From positions 1,178,001-1,242,000 of the forward strand of contig OZ242189.1 in NCBI GenBank assembly GCA_965205725.1: a DNA stretch of 64,000 nt, written 5' to 3'. The translations under genes were made by a program, and so were the position numbers. The notes under the pieces are model-generated. The model had not been told where the DNA came from. It saw only the letters and a list, made by a program, of their open reading frames with translations, and ran no database searches. How positions within the stretch are numbered: position 1 is the stretch's first letter; each line of letters begins with the position of its first letter. This stretch comes from G965205725 sp965205725 (GTDB lineage Bacteria; Pseudomonadota; Gammaproteobacteria; Pseudomonadales; Halieaceae). Shown piece by piece: positions 37,544-46,780 of the stretch.

Positions 37544-38197
37544 ATGAAAGACGCTTTAACCCTGACCCAAAAAATATATACCGCCTACTATGGCCGCCCG
37601 GCTGACCCCGCTGGATTAAGCTACTGGGCCAATCGCATCGACAGTGAAGGACTGGAGACCATCGTTGAGGCCTTCGCCAGCTCCCCGGAGTCGGTTGCCC
37701 TCTATGGCGCAGAGATAGGCGAGGCGGAGTCAGCAGAGCTGGTCACCGCGGTCTACCAGCAACTCTTCAGCCGTGAACCGGACGCCGAAGGGCTCGCCTT
37801 TTATAGCGAGCGTATCACCAGCGGTGAATTCACCGCAGCCACCGCGATGCTGGACATCCTCAACGGTGCCCGCGACACAGACCTTCAGGTTGCCGACAAC
37901 AAGCTGGCCGTTGCCCAGGACTTTACCGATCAGGTGACCGACCAGAACCTGGCCTACAGCGGCGAGGCCGCAGCGGGAGTGGGCCGACTCCTGCTGGATC
38001 AAGTCAGCGCCAGCCCCGTACAAGAACTGGAAACAGTGACCCAACTCGCCGTCGAAGTGGCCGACCTGGCCTCCACCCAGACAGAATTGATAGCCGAGTT
38101 AATCCCCACCGGCGGCGAAGTCGGTGATCTGCTGGAGAGCCTGCCCGCCGAGGCCGACGCCGAATCAACATCAATTGCAGACTTCCCGGCTCCCTGA
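37544..38197 (+). CDS. DUF4214-domain protein
   Basis: A 217-aa acidic protein without a classical signal peptide. Residues ~10-100 carry two DUF4214-like units (LTQKIYTAYYGRPADPAGLSYW and VTAVYQQLFSREPDAEGLAFY). Such units are common in RTX-type and other secreted or surface proteins of marine bacteria; function is unknown. The C-terminus is Glu/Ala-rich and ends DFPAP. It stands alone after hipA with a 160-base spacer rich in CACAACTCAC-like repeats. Confidence 0.8.
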   Translation: MKDALTLTQKIYTAYYGRPADPAGLSYWANRIDSEGLETIVEAFASSPESVALYGAEIGEAESAELVTAVYQQLFSREPDAEGLAFYSERITSGEFTAATAMLDILNGARDTDLQVADNKLAVAQDFTDQVTDQNLAYSGEAAAGVGRLLLDQVSASPVQELETVTQLAVEVADLASTQTELIAELIPTGGEVGDLLESLPAEADAESTSIADFPAP

Positions 38198-38215
38198 ACA
38201 TCTCGTCAAAGCACC

Positions 38216-39499
38216 TCACTGGCTGTTGTCACGCCTGTAAATAATGCCGCCCTTCATCACCATATTAATTGTGCGCAATGCGCTGATGTCGGCAACAGGA
38301 TCTGCTGAAACCGCAACGATATCCGCATATTTACCCACTTCCAGGGAGCCAATCTCGTTCTCGGCACCGAGCATTTTAGCAGGCTCAATGGTTGCGGAGC
38401 GCAGGGCTCCCAGGGCTGTCATACCGGCCGCAACATAATACTCAGCTTCACGAACCGTCGCGGTGGTACCGTCGTTGGGTTCATTGGGTAGTTGGTCAGT
38501 TCCCAGAGCTATATTGACACCCTCCTCAATCGCAGTACGTAGCGACTCCCAGTGAATTTTACCCACGGAAGTCCGACGCTCAAGATACCAGGGGGGTGAT
38601 CCAATGGCCTCGAAAAATGGACGTGTTGCAGGTTGGCTGACGACGATAGTCGGGACCAGCCAAGTACCAGCCTTTGCCATCTTTCTAAGTACCTTGCGAT
38701 CAAGCATATAGCCATGTTCAATACTGTCGACACCCGCCTCCACGGCAACAGAAGTTGCCGCTGGCGATCCAGAGTGCGCTGCCACCTTGACACCAAACCG
38801 ATGAGCGGCATCAACCACGGCATTAATTTCCTCAGGGGTCATCAAAGCCTCGGCGATAGCGCCGCCATCAGTGGCGATACCTCCGGATATCAGGATTTTG
38901 ATCCAGTCGACACCGACGCTGATCTGCTTGCGCACAGCTTTTACCAATTCATCGGGGCCATCCGCATAGACGACACCAGCCTTCGAGCCATGCCCCGCTG
39001 TTATAATCACAGATTCACCAGCGGTGAATATACGCGGACCGTCGCTCTCGCCTTTGTTGATCGATCTTTTAAGGGCGATATCACCGTAGCGGTGCTCACC
39101 AGGCAAACGCACAGTGGTTACCCCGGCCTGTAGTACCTGTTCCGCATTAGCCGCCATCCGCAGCGCCAGCGCCGCCTCGGACTCGTCCGCCAACTGTGCC
39201 TGTATTTTACCAGGGAGTATCAAACCAAGATGAGCATGCATGTTCATCATGCCGGGTATCAGCCACTGCCCCGATGCATCCACAATTTCCGCGCCGCCCG
39301 GAATCTCGACATCGCCACGGCTCCCGATTGCGGCTATTCGATTCCCATCGACCAAAATCACGGCATCCTGCAGCGGCTTACCGCCGTCAAGGTTAACCAT
39401 GGTACCGCCCACAATTGCAACACTCGCACCGCCTGCGGACACCGCCAACAGGAGCTGCAAGGCAAGCAGGCCAATGGTAAGTGCAAGTTTCGTTTTCAT
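38216..39499 (-). CDS. Secreted amidohydrolase (prolidase-like metal-dependent hydrolase)
   Basis: A 427-aa protein with a Sec signal peptide (MKTKLALTIGLLALQLLLAV). The amidohydrolase TIM-barrel motifs follow: MMNMHAHLGL (HxH metal pair), VKVAAHSG, DSIEHGYML, and ALGTDQLPNEPND with the last Asp. Periplasmic members cleave Xaa-Pro dipeptides, organophosphates or ring amides; the specificity is not evident. It lies downstream of a TonB receptor and a DUF885 remnant on the same strand, so a peptide uptake/degradation operon is plausible. Confidence 0.85.
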   Translation of the reverse strand: MKTKLALTIGLLALQLLLAVSAGGASVAIVGGTMVNLDGGKPLQDAVILVDGNRIAAIGSRGDVEIPGGAEIVDASGQWLIPGMMNMHAHLGLILPGKIQAQLADESEAALALRMAANAEQVLQAGVTTVRLPGEHRYGDIALKRSINKGESDGPRIFTAGESVIITAGHGSKAGVVYADGPDELVKAVRKQISVGVDWIKILISGGIATDGGAIAEALMTPEEINAVVDAAHRFGVKVAAHSGSPAATSVAVEAGVDSIEHGYMLDRKVLRKMAKAGTWLVPTIVVSQPATRPFFEAIGSPPWYLERRTSVGKIHWESLRTAIEEGVNIALGTDQLPNEPNDGTTATVREAEYYVAAGMTALGALRSATIEPAKMLGAENEIGSLEVGKYADIVAVSADPVADISALRTINMVMKGGIIYRRDNSQ

Positions 39500-39529
39500 A
39501 AAGTCAACTCTCTCAATTAGTCTATCAAT

Positions 39530-39820
39530 TTAAGGACTTATGGATTTCCTGTCATCCGGAACCCACGCCACCGCTTCGTCCCGTAACAGACGTAGAGGGA
39601 GTGGCCCATTCTTGAGCAACAGGGCGTGAAACTCTACCAGATCAAAGGCACTACCCAGACGCTCTTCCGCTTCGTGCAGCATTACAGTGGGCGTATAACG
39701 ATCTACAAGCTGGTGTTCGTCCTGCCGTGCGGCGAGTGGCGTGGTACCCGACAGCAAAAACGGTGTGCAAAGCAGTAGATTACATAAACGACGACAACAC
39801 TGTGGGTAGAAACCGTACAT
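39530..39820 (-). pseudogene. C-terminal remnant of a DUF885 family hydrolase
   Basis: About 60 residues (ARQDEHQLVDRYTPTVMLHE onward, with LGSAFDLVEFHALLLKNGPL) match the C-terminus of DUF885 proteins, which normally exceed 550 aa. The upstream residues of this frame do not look like that family. Most of the gene has been lost between the TonB receptor gene and the amidohydrolase gene. DUF885 proteins are often co-located with amidohydrolases and TonB receptors. Confidence 0.6.
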
Positions 39821-39932
39821 CGCACCTTCGCAGGACTATCGGTAGTTCAGGGTTGGAAAAAAAGCCGCCTATAGCCGATGGCCAGCGGGCGGAAAATCGA
39901 ACGAGACCCCGCCTGGGGCCCACCGGTCGGCA

Positions 39933-42200
39933 TCAGAAGTTGTAACGCGTCCGCAGGCCGAAGCGCTGGACACCAGGTTCGATGTGCAGGCCTCCAGAGA
40001 AAGCCTTTTGGTAGGCGTTGGTGTAATACTCCTCATCCAGTGCGTTCTCCGCGTATAACGCTACAGAAAAGTTCTCGTGATTAACACCCATACGCACATT
40101 CGCCACGTTGTAGCTAGGCACCTCCCAAGGGAAGCCAGACTGTATCAGTGCCGATGTCGTCGAGCGGATTTCATCGCGATACATATACTCACCGCGAATG
40201 AAGCCCTCAAGCGAGCTGGTCAGTGCGAAGCTGTACTCCGCGTCCGCCGATATAGTCCATTTTGGTGAGTTGGGTATTGTCTTGTCATCCAGGACGCGGT
40301 TCTCGTCGTCGATGAAAGCGGTGAATTCCTTATAGGAGGCGTCGAGATAACCGATGCTGAGGTTCAACACCAGTCCTTTTGTCGGCACCGAGGTAATCGA
40401 CAGTTCTACGCCACGGGATTCCGCAGACTCGGCGTTATCAATCCCGCCGAAAATTATGAAGTCGCCATTCATATCAAGGCCAGCCTGTTGAAATGCCGTT
40501 TGCAGGTCGGTCCAGTCCATATAAAAGATCGCGGCGTTAATACGCAGCGTTCTGTTGAGCAGCTCTGCCTTATAGCCAATTTCATAGTTCCACAGCTCTT
40601 CAGGATCATAGGATTCTGAACCGGGGAGAGGGCTCAACTGCACACCGCCGGACTTGAAGCCCTTGGCAACAGACGCATAGAAAGTTGAATCTTCGTTGAT
40701 GTCGTAGTTCACGGCTATCCGTGGAGAGAAGTCATCAAATGTATCCTTGACGCTAAGCTCCTGTTCAAACGCACCGCCGAAACCCGCGATATCTGATTCG
40801 ATGGTTTCCTCGCTATAGCGGCCGCCGATAGATACCGAAAGCGCTTCCGTGATCGCATAATCGATCTGACCGAACAGCGCCCAGCCTTCAGAGGTTTCGA
40901 GAGATTCCTCGCTGTCGATAAGAAAGCCTTCTGCCAGACCGAACGGTTCGAGTGCTCCTACGAAGGTTTTGTTGTCGATAAAGCCCTCGTCGTCATTGTA
41001 GTAAAGTCCGACGTTCCAGTTGAGGCGGTTCTCACCCTTGCTCTGCAGGCGCAGTTCCTGAGTGAAGCTATCCCTGGGGATGGTGCGAAATTCATTGAAA
41101 TAGTCGCCGCTGCCCCCGTCTATGTCACCGCGCAGGAAAAAGTCAGAATCTACATAGCCAGTGATACTGGTAAATGCCATGGTCTCGAAATCATAATCGA
41201 TACGTCCGACGTAATAGTCGAACTCGGTACCCACTTCTTGTGGCGAGTTAAAGTTTACTCTATCGTCATTATCGGGAAAGAAGCCCACGCCATCCGGGTC
41301 GGGGTCGGCCTTGCCATCACCATTGCGGTCAGGGAAACTGGAAAACAGCGTGCCACCTGCAAAGGTAGAAAACACACCTGAGGGCACACCTTCGCGCATT
41401 CCCACCTCTTCATCAGAGTCGCTGTAGTGCAAGGCAATGGATAGCTGTTCGGTTGGCGTATAGAGTAACGACGCCTTGATATACTGATATTCGGACTCGT
41501 TGCCACCGCCTGTTGGATTAATGTTTTCGATGTTGCCGTCAGAGCTGAAGTCTTTGTAATTAATTCGCGTAGCCAGCTTGTCCTTGATAATCGGAATATT
41601 GAGCGTTCCCTCAATATCTACCGTATCGAAGCTACCGTAATCAACCATCGCCGAGCCCTCGAATTTCTCGGTTGTTGGCGCTTTGGAAGTAACACTGATG
41701 CCTCCCCCCAATGCATTGGCGCCGAAATAGGTCGACTGGGGGCCCCGCAAGATTTCGATTCTTTCGATATCCATAACCGGCGGGTTACTGCTGCTCGAAG
41801 ACAGGTTGAATCCGTCGATATAGAAACCGAAGGTTGAAGTGCGTCGCGCCTGATTCGAATTCACGAAGTTGGTTACGCCGCGCATACTGATCTCTTTGCG
41901 GGAACGCGCACCATTGCTGACGAAGCTCGCGTTGGGCGTACGACCGATAAAATCAGTGACGTCGCGGAACATGTTTTTCTGGATATCCGCGTCATTAAAG
42001 GCGGAAATACTGATCGGAACATCCTGTAGATTCTGTTCACGATGTTGGGCGGTAACGACTATCTCCTCTATTGCCGTGGCCGAACTATCCTGCGCCAGCG
42101 CACTAACAGAGCCCGTTGAAACGGCGAGAACTGCGGCTGCCAGTGTGGCTCGCACAAACCCCTGGCTGGCCTCAGCAATCTCTTTCTTCTCGTTTTTCAT
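39933..42200 (-). CDS. TonB-dependent outer membrane receptor
   Basis: A 755-aa receptor. The signal region (residues 1-37), the TonB box/plug start AIEEIVVTAQHREQNLQDVP, the plug domain (to about residue 170, with RIEILRGPQSTYFGANALGG), and the 22-strand barrel closing with the C-terminal aromatic residue (LRTRYNF) are visible. It belongs to the broad CirA/FecA-like group of marine gammaproteobacteria used for uptake of siderophores, peptides or organic substrates. It is upstream of the DUF885 remnant and amidohydrolase in the same orientation. Confidence 0.93.
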   Translation of the reverse strand: MKNEKKEIAEASQGFVRATLAAAVLAVSTGSVSALAQDSSATAIEEIVVTAQHREQNLQDVPISISAFNDADIQKNMFRDVTDFIGRTPNASFVSNGARSRKEISMRGVTNFVNSNQARRTSTFGFYIDGFNLSSSSSNPPVMDIERIEILRGPQSTYFGANALGGGISVTSKAPTTEKFEGSAMVDYGSFDTVDIEGTLNIPIIKDKLATRINYKDFSSDGNIENINPTGGGNESEYQYIKASLLYTPTEQLSIALHYSDSDEEVGMREGVPSGVFSTFAGGTLFSSFPDRNGDGKADPDPDGVGFFPDNDDRVNFNSPQEVGTEFDYYVGRIDYDFETMAFTSITGYVDSDFFLRGDIDGGSGDYFNEFRTIPRDSFTQELRLQSKGENRLNWNVGLYYNDDEGFIDNKTFVGALEPFGLAEGFLIDSEESLETSEGWALFGQIDYAITEALSVSIGGRYSEETIESDIAGFGGAFEQELSVKDTFDDFSPRIAVNYDINEDSTFYASVAKGFKSGGVQLSPLPGSESYDPEELWNYEIGYKAELLNRTLRINAAIFYMDWTDLQTAFQQAGLDMNGDFIIFGGIDNAESAESRGVELSITSVPTKGLVLNLSIGYLDASYKEFTAFIDDENRVLDDKTIPNSPKWTISADAEYSFALTSSLEGFIRGEYMYRDEIRSTTSALIQSGFPWEVPSYNVANVRMGVNHENFSVALYAENALDEEYYTNAYQKAFSGGLHIEPGVQRFGLRTRYNF

Positions 42201-42321
42201 GACATACTCCCCGCGGTTATAATCTCATAAAACAATCCCTTGCGGATATTCGATATTAATCAACTAATTATTTCAATAGCATTAACTGGAAAGTTTCGTT
42301 GCGTTTGTCACAACTTATATA

Positions 42322-42379
42322 GAGACCTTTGCACGAAACCAGAAGAATCTGCGTTACAGTGTGTCCGTGCAAAGGCCTC
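42322..42379. mobile_element. 58-bp IS5-type mini-element
   Basis: GAGACCTTTGCACG at 42322 pairs with CGTGCAAAGGCCTC ending at 42379. The first ~34 bases are almost identical to the left end of the IS5-family relic at 53884 (one difference), so this is an internally deleted copy that kept both ends. It lies in the divergent promoter region between the TonB receptor and the secreted protein. Confidence 0.75.
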
Positions 42380-42402
42380 CCATTACTATTAGGATGTGCT
42401 TT

Positions 42403-43125
42403 ATGCGCCAGACTGACTATTTTTTTACGATTTGTTTCTTGTTTCTATCGATTGCCTTTGCTGGAAGCGTCACAGCAAGGCAGAAGGTACTGCCAGAGTC
42501 CGAGGGGCTCTGGGAGTATACTGGCTTGATTACGTCTCGGGGAGAATCTCTACCGTTGACTGGTGTTTTTTTAATCAAGAATGGCTTCTTTTTGCAACAG
42601 AGTATCTTTAACGGCGAGCCCTTCGCTGAGCAGAATTCAATGGCCCATGCAGGCACTTGCTGGGCAGGCGGAGCCGGATTGCGACTCACCGCCAATCAGA
42701 CACTGAGTATATCTCCAGTGAACGACGAGCAGCTATCCTCGGCGGGCTCTACAGAGCATGATCTTCAGGTGAGCAGGGACGGAGAAGACTTAACACTCGT
42801 CTTTGGCGGCGGCACCAGCACGGTGCAGACTTTCAAGCGCATCGGTGATGCAGTGGATGCACGTTTTTATGAGTTCAGCACGGGAGCCCTGGCATTCGCC
42901 AATGGCTATTTCGTACTGGTCAATGGCGATGCTCAGGCCTCTGTCACCGGCTATGGAAAATACATACAGGCAGGTGACAGCTTGTCTTTGAGCATAATCC
43001 GCTGGGCCGAAAGCGATGGTGACAGCACCCGAAATCTGCGAGACGTGACCCTGGACGCTTTTTTCGACGGCAGCATTCTCACACTGCCAGATGGTAGGGG
43101 TTTCGCTGTAGTAGCCAAATATTAA
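42403..43125 (+). CDS. Secreted protein of unknown family
   Basis: A 240-aa protein with a clear signal peptide (MRQTDYFFTICFLFLSIAFA) and cleavage near GSVTARQ. The ATG at 42403 is chosen because it opens the signal peptide; the frame starting at 42361 would read through the mini-element. The mature part is beta-rich with repeated Gly/Asp turns (GEDLTLVFGGGTSTVQTFKR) and one Cys. It could be a lipocalin-like barrel, but no family is recognised. It is divergent from the TonB receptor. Confidence 0.75.
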   Translation: MRQTDYFFTICFLFLSIAFAGSVTARQKVLPESEGLWEYTGLITSRGESLPLTGVFLIKNGFFLQQSIFNGEPFAEQNSMAHAGTCWAGGAGLRLTANQTLSISPVNDEQLSSAGSTEHDLQVSRDGEDLTLVFGGGTSTVQTFKRIGDAVDARFYEFSTGALAFANGYFVLVNGDAQASVTGYGKYIQAGDSLSLSIIRWAESDGDSTRNLRDVTLDAFFDGSILTLPDGRGFAVVAKY

Positions 43126-43223
43126 TCCGGAATTCAAATACCTGAAGAAGCGTATTGAATAGCGGGATATGAAAAATAACCGATCACACGATTTGACAGC
43201 GCCTGGGTCTTTCTTAAATGGCT

Positions 43224-43260
43224 CAGCACTTTTTTTCAAGCTGTGCTTGAGTAAGTGCTG
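43224..43260. repeat. Nested palindrome
   Basis: CAGCACTT and AAGTGCTG form an outer stem and CAAGC-TGT-GCTTG an inner stem. It may be a weak bidirectional terminator or an extragenic palindrome. The remaining bases of 43126-43394 show no gene. Confidence 0.5.
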
Positions 43261-43394
43261 GCGACGATGCTCTGATCCCTTGTTTCAAATCACTATTGAG
43301 CTATTCATCAGGGTTCATGTCAGGAGAATTATGAAGGCAAGTAATAAACTTTGATTTGCTCTTTATGCTTCTCAGTATATTCCAATAGAGAAAT

Positions 43395-43534
43395 GGAGAC
43401 CTCTGCATAACGTAGCGAGTGAAGCCAAGTCGAGGCAAAAAAAGGCGCAAAAGCGGAGTTTACTGGTGTAAATGAGCATTTTAAGCCTTTTTTTAACGAT
43501 GGATTGGCAAGTGTAGTCGTTATGCTTAGGTCTC
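43395..43534. mobile_element. 140-bp MITE with GAGACCT ends
   Basis: The left end GAGACCTCTGCATAACG is matched at the right end by the inverse complement of GAGACCTAAGCATAACG. AAATG flanks both sides directly (43390-43394 and 43535-43539), a target duplication. There is no coding capacity. Its termini differ from the GAGACCTTTGCACG elements at 12229 and 42322, so it belongs to a related but separate subfamily. Confidence 0.8.
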
Positions 43535-43652
43535 AAATGATACTGAACGGGAGCAATTCATAACGGCCCATAGGCTTCGTTATGCTGCCTGGTTGTTCTG
43601 TCCAGCAATGGTGTTAAAGATTTATTAAAAGAGCGTTTGTGCCAACAATAAA

Positions 43653-43668
43653 ATACTTCGAAGTCAAA
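43653..43668. promoter_or_regulatory. Palindromic operator ACTTCGAAGT upstream of the symporter
   Basis: ATACTTCGAAGTCAAA contains the perfect 10-bp palindrome ACTTCGAAGT (43655-43664), about 50 bases before the symporter ATG. The same motif family is found at 49082, 49294, 53452, 53475 and 53857. Confidence 0.6.
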
Positions 43669-43713
43669 AATGCTAAAATCCAGCGCATTAGGATAAAAAC
43701 GCGAGGTTAGATT

Positions 43714-45375
43714 ATGCCAGGGCAGTTTGGAGTACTTAACTGGGTCATAGTCATCATCTATTTGTCGGCAAATTTGGGTTTAGGCTGGTACATGAGCAGG
43801 CGGGTCAATACCTCAGAAGACTATTATTTAGGGGATCGTTCATCGCCCTGGTGGGCTATTGGTATTTCCGTGGTGGCGACTTATGTCAGCGCACTGTCCT
43901 TTTTGGGTGGGCCGGCATGGGCCTATGGTGACGGGATGGCCGCTTTGGCGATACACGTCAATTATTCTCTGGTTGTTTTTGTCTGCATCGTTTTCTTTAT
44001 TCCGTTCTTCTTCAATAGCGGCGTCGCGTCTATTTATGAGTATCTGGAGCGTCGGTTTGGTGTTGCATCCCGTGCGGTGATGGGCATTCTGTTTATGCTG
44101 AGCATGGTGTTTGGTGCAGCCTCTATCCTCACGGCAACAGCCATCGTTATTACCTTTGTCACGGGTATAGGAACCAATATAGCCATTGTGTTAATGACCG
44201 TTGTGGTTGTTTCCTACACGATGCTGGGTGGCATGAATGCCGTTATTTGGACGGATGTGTTACAGGGTATTATTTTGATATTTGGTGCTGGAGTTGTACT
44301 GGTAGCGCTGCTCAGTCAGTTGGGGTCTTTCGGTGAGTCCTTACAGTTTCTGGAATTGCATGGAAAGCTCGACCCCATCAATACAGATTGGGATTTATCG
44401 ATTCCCCCAACGATCTGGGCTGGGGTAATTGCCATGACGATTTATCACATCACCGTTTATGGTGCCAACCAGTTTATGGTGCAGAGGGCGCTGGCGGCCA
44501 AGTCCATTGGCGACGCGAAAAAGTCCTATATGCTAATGGGTTTTGCTGCCTTTCTGCTGTACTTCATATTCTTTTTAACAGGTGCTTTACTGTTTGTGTA
44601 TTACAAGGGTGAACCCTTTGAACAGCCAAACTCGATTATCTTGATTTTTGCCAATTCTTTGGCGATACCTGGTCTCCTTGGCATTATTGGTGCGGCGATT
44701 CTGTCGGCTTCCATGTCGAGTACGTCTTCAGCATTAAACTCGTTGTCGACCATTTCGGTCACTGACTTTTATCAAAAGTTCTTTAATAAAGATGGAACAG
44801 AAGAGCATTACCTGAGATCTTCCAGGGCGTTTACCGTTTTCTGGGGCCTTGCCATTATTCCTCTGGCCATAGCTTTTGCCAGTAGTACAGGGTCTATTCT
44901 GGAGGTGCTCTCAAAAGTCAGTTCGTATCTGGTGGGTGCTAAATTGGCGATGTTTGGTATGGGGTTTTTCTCCAGACATGTCACTGAACGTGGCCTGCTT
45001 ACGGGAGTGGTTGCCGGTTTTGCAGGGCTGATGCTTTTTGCCCCTCTCGGCTTTTTACAGCCGACTGTTGATTCTCTCTGGACGTTTATCGGCGTTGAGC
45101 GACCTACTATTGCCTGGCCCTGGTATGTGGTGATCAGTAGTGTTATCAATATTGTTGTTGCCTGGGGGGTCAGCCTGGCTCTAAACGGCAAAACAGAACA
45201 GTGGCATCCTCACTCAGTATTGGGTCAGATTGAACTCTTTAAACGCGAAGGCCGTGATATGAAATCAGATGGCTGGTATCTGGTGCCAGGCAAGGTAGAA
45301 CCTGTCGTCTGGACACTGCCAATGTTTTTTATACTGACGATTCTGTTTTTAGTCTGGTTTGGGTCCTTGGGTTAA
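43714..45375 (+). CDS. Sodium:solute symporter (SSS family)
   Basis: A 553-aa inner-membrane protein with about 13 hydrophobic segments. The N-terminal YYLGDRSSPWWAIGISVVAT (TM1-2 unwound region) and the TM8 SASMSSTSSALNSLSTI sodium-site segment are typical of SSS family members that take up sugars, organic acids or amino acids with Na+. The C-terminal extension has two more TM segments. It shares an operator-like palindrome with the neighbouring bicupin, aldolase and TonB genes, so it probably imports the substrate or an intermediate of that pathway. Confidence 0.9.
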   Translation: MPGQFGVLNWVIVIIYLSANLGLGWYMSRRVNTSEDYYLGDRSSPWWAIGISVVATYVSALSFLGGPAWAYGDGMAALAIHVNYSLVVFVCIVFFIPFFFNSGVASIYEYLERRFGVASRAVMGILFMLSMVFGAASILTATAIVITFVTGIGTNIAIVLMTVVVVSYTMLGGMNAVIWTDVLQGIILIFGAGVVLVALLSQLGSFGESLQFLELHGKLDPINTDWDLSIPPTIWAGVIAMTIYHITVYGANQFMVQRALAAKSIGDAKKSYMLMGFAAFLLYFIFFLTGALLFVYYKGEPFEQPNSIILIFANSLAIPGLLGIIGAAILSASMSSTSSALNSLSTISVTDFYQKFFNKDGTEEHYLRSSRAFTVFWGLAIIPLAIAFASSTGSILEVLSKVSSYLVGAKLAMFGMGFFSRHVTERGLLTGVVAGFAGLMLFAPLGFLQPTVDSLWTFIGVERPTIAWPWYVVISSVINIVVAWGVSLALNGKTEQWHPHSVLGQIELFKREGRDMKSDGWYLVPGKVEPVVWTLPMFFILTILFLVWFGSLG

Positions 45376-45382
45376 GCTACAG

Positions 45383-46405
45383 CTAACCTGGAAGCACTTT
45401 GTGCAGACGTTCGAAAATATCGAGACCTTGCTGCTTTAGCCAATAAGGTAAATCGATGATGACCCAATTTTCGGCCAGTTTTTCACCTTCGCGGCGGTAG
45501 ACATCCACGACTCGCATATCCGCATGAATCCCACTTGCGGGCAAACCGAGAAAGCCGCCTTTCGCTGTGTTGCTAAGATTTGGCCAGCCGAAAAAACAGG
45601 CATAATCACCCTCGGCATAGCGGCAAACATGGCCATTAAAGACTTTATCGTTTAATCCCTCCCGAAAAGGATACTGGTGCTGTACCTGATATCTGGGAAT
45701 GGTGTAGCTGGCGCCAATGCCCTCTGGGCCATACCACACCATATCCTCGTGCCAGGTTTTAGCGAGGTACTCAGGCGGGCAGTTGTCGTTGCCGCTTATA
45801 TTTAACTCGTTTAGGTCTTTGATCATGCGATTGACCAGGTTCAGGGTTTCTTTACTTTCGGTGGGGTTGGCATCTTCCAACAAAATACCATCATGTGTTT
45901 TTGGTCCCGGATAGATGAAAGACGCGCCGGTTTGAGGGGGTAAAGGGTGGTATCCCGCCTGATTCATAACGCTGATGATGTCGCAGAAAAAACCGGTTTT
46001 AACAATCTTGCCGCCTCGCACGCAATTGAAATCGGCATAGCGTAAAAAAGCTATTCTGTTTGTGGCGGGGATATCCAGCCATGGCTTATCAAACAGTCCC
46101 ATAAAATGGCCCATGCTGGTGACCCACTGGTCTCCTTCTGATTCTGTTTGGCTGTCGCTGGTACCCGCTATAAAGATATCTTGTCGACGCTGCACTGATG
46201 ACCAGGATTCCAGTAAAGGTCGCCAGAGATGCTTGGCAATTTCTTCAGGGCCAGTTAACTCGTTAAAGGGATGAACTCCGTAAAACTGGCAGTCGTGAGA
46301 AGAAAAACGGGCGATAATATCGTGCACGTTGTCTGCCGTTGCATTCTCTAACGCTCGATAAAACTCAAGAACAAGAGCCTTGCTATGCTGATACGTACTC
46401 ATCAT
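45383..46405 (-). CDS. Protein with two NTF2-like (SnoaL) domains
   Basis: A 340-aa cytoplasmic protein made of two cone-shaped NTF2/SnoaL folds (residues ~10-150, starting ALVLEFYRALENATADNVHD; and ~190-330, with YLAKTWHEDMVWYGPEGIG). SnoaL-like folds act as cyclases, isomerases, dehydratases or ligand holders. A second, different double-NTF2 protein is encoded 376 bases upstream; the pair is unusual. It is the last gene of the minus-strand block and converges on the symporter gene with only 7 bases between them. Confidence 0.75.
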   Translation of the reverse strand: MMSTYQHSKALVLEFYRALENATADNVHDIIARFSSHDCQFYGVHPFNELTGPEEIAKHLWRPLLESWSSVQRRQDIFIAGTSDSQTESEGDQWVTSMGHFMGLFDKPWLDIPATNRIAFLRYADFNCVRGGKIVKTGFFCDIISVMNQAGYHPLPPQTGASFIYPGPKTHDGILLEDANPTESKETLNLVNRMIKDLNELNISGNDNCPPEYLAKTWHEDMVWYGPEGIGASYTIPRYQVQHQYPFREGLNDKVFNGHVCRYAEGDYACFFGWPNLSNTAKGGFLGLPASGIHADMRVVDVYRREGEKLAENWVIIDLPYWLKQQGLDIFERLHKVLPG

Positions 46406-46433
46406 TTATGTGTGGATATAATCTTCTTAACGG

Positions 46434-46769
46434 TTATTTGGAGACCTTTGCACAAAAGCCATTTATTGCACTGGGTAATGTTTTGCCTTCCACTGGCGCA
46501 GAATCAATTTGTGATTGAACCCAGGCTGTTTCAGCAAGGTGTTGGTCTGCGGCTGCTCCCACCTGAATATGAACACTTTGGGTGATGGGTAGCTGATCAA
46601 TGTCGGACTGAAAATCAGTCACCCGATAATTTTTTTGAACAGCGGTTGGATCACCAAAAAAACGGCGAGTACCCTTGGGCGCATTCAACCAGGGGTAGTG
46701 TACGGCACTTAAGTCCCAAAGATGGTGGTGCGCGTCGCAAATATCAAAGGCAGGTTCTTCGGCGGACAT
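46434..46769 (-). pseudogene. Amidohydrolase 2 family, truncated by an IS5-type end
   Basis: The N-terminal ~100 residues of a TIM-barrel amidohydrolase (FDICDAHHHLWDLSAVHYPW with the HxH metal pair; then DFQSDIDQLPITQSVHIQVG) are followed by residues encoded inside the IS end (NGFCAKVSK) and a stop. The family is usually ~280-300 aa, so two thirds is missing. In related clusters this would be a lactonase/hydrolase step. Loss suggests the pathway is impaired or the step is supplied elsewhere. Confidence 0.75.
46441..46459. mobile_element. Solo IS5-type terminal repeat
   Basis: GAGACCTTTGCACAAAAGC starts at 46441 and replaces the 3' part of the amidohydrolase gene. No partner end is found within the next several hundred bases, so only one end of an element remains after deletion. 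Confidence 0.6.
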
Positions 46770-46780
46770 GCTGGGCTGGG

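Noticed and set aside
43395..43534. Structured intergenic RNA
   Set aside because: Terminal inverted repeats with an AAATG duplication identify a MITE; there is no independent sign of an RNA gene.
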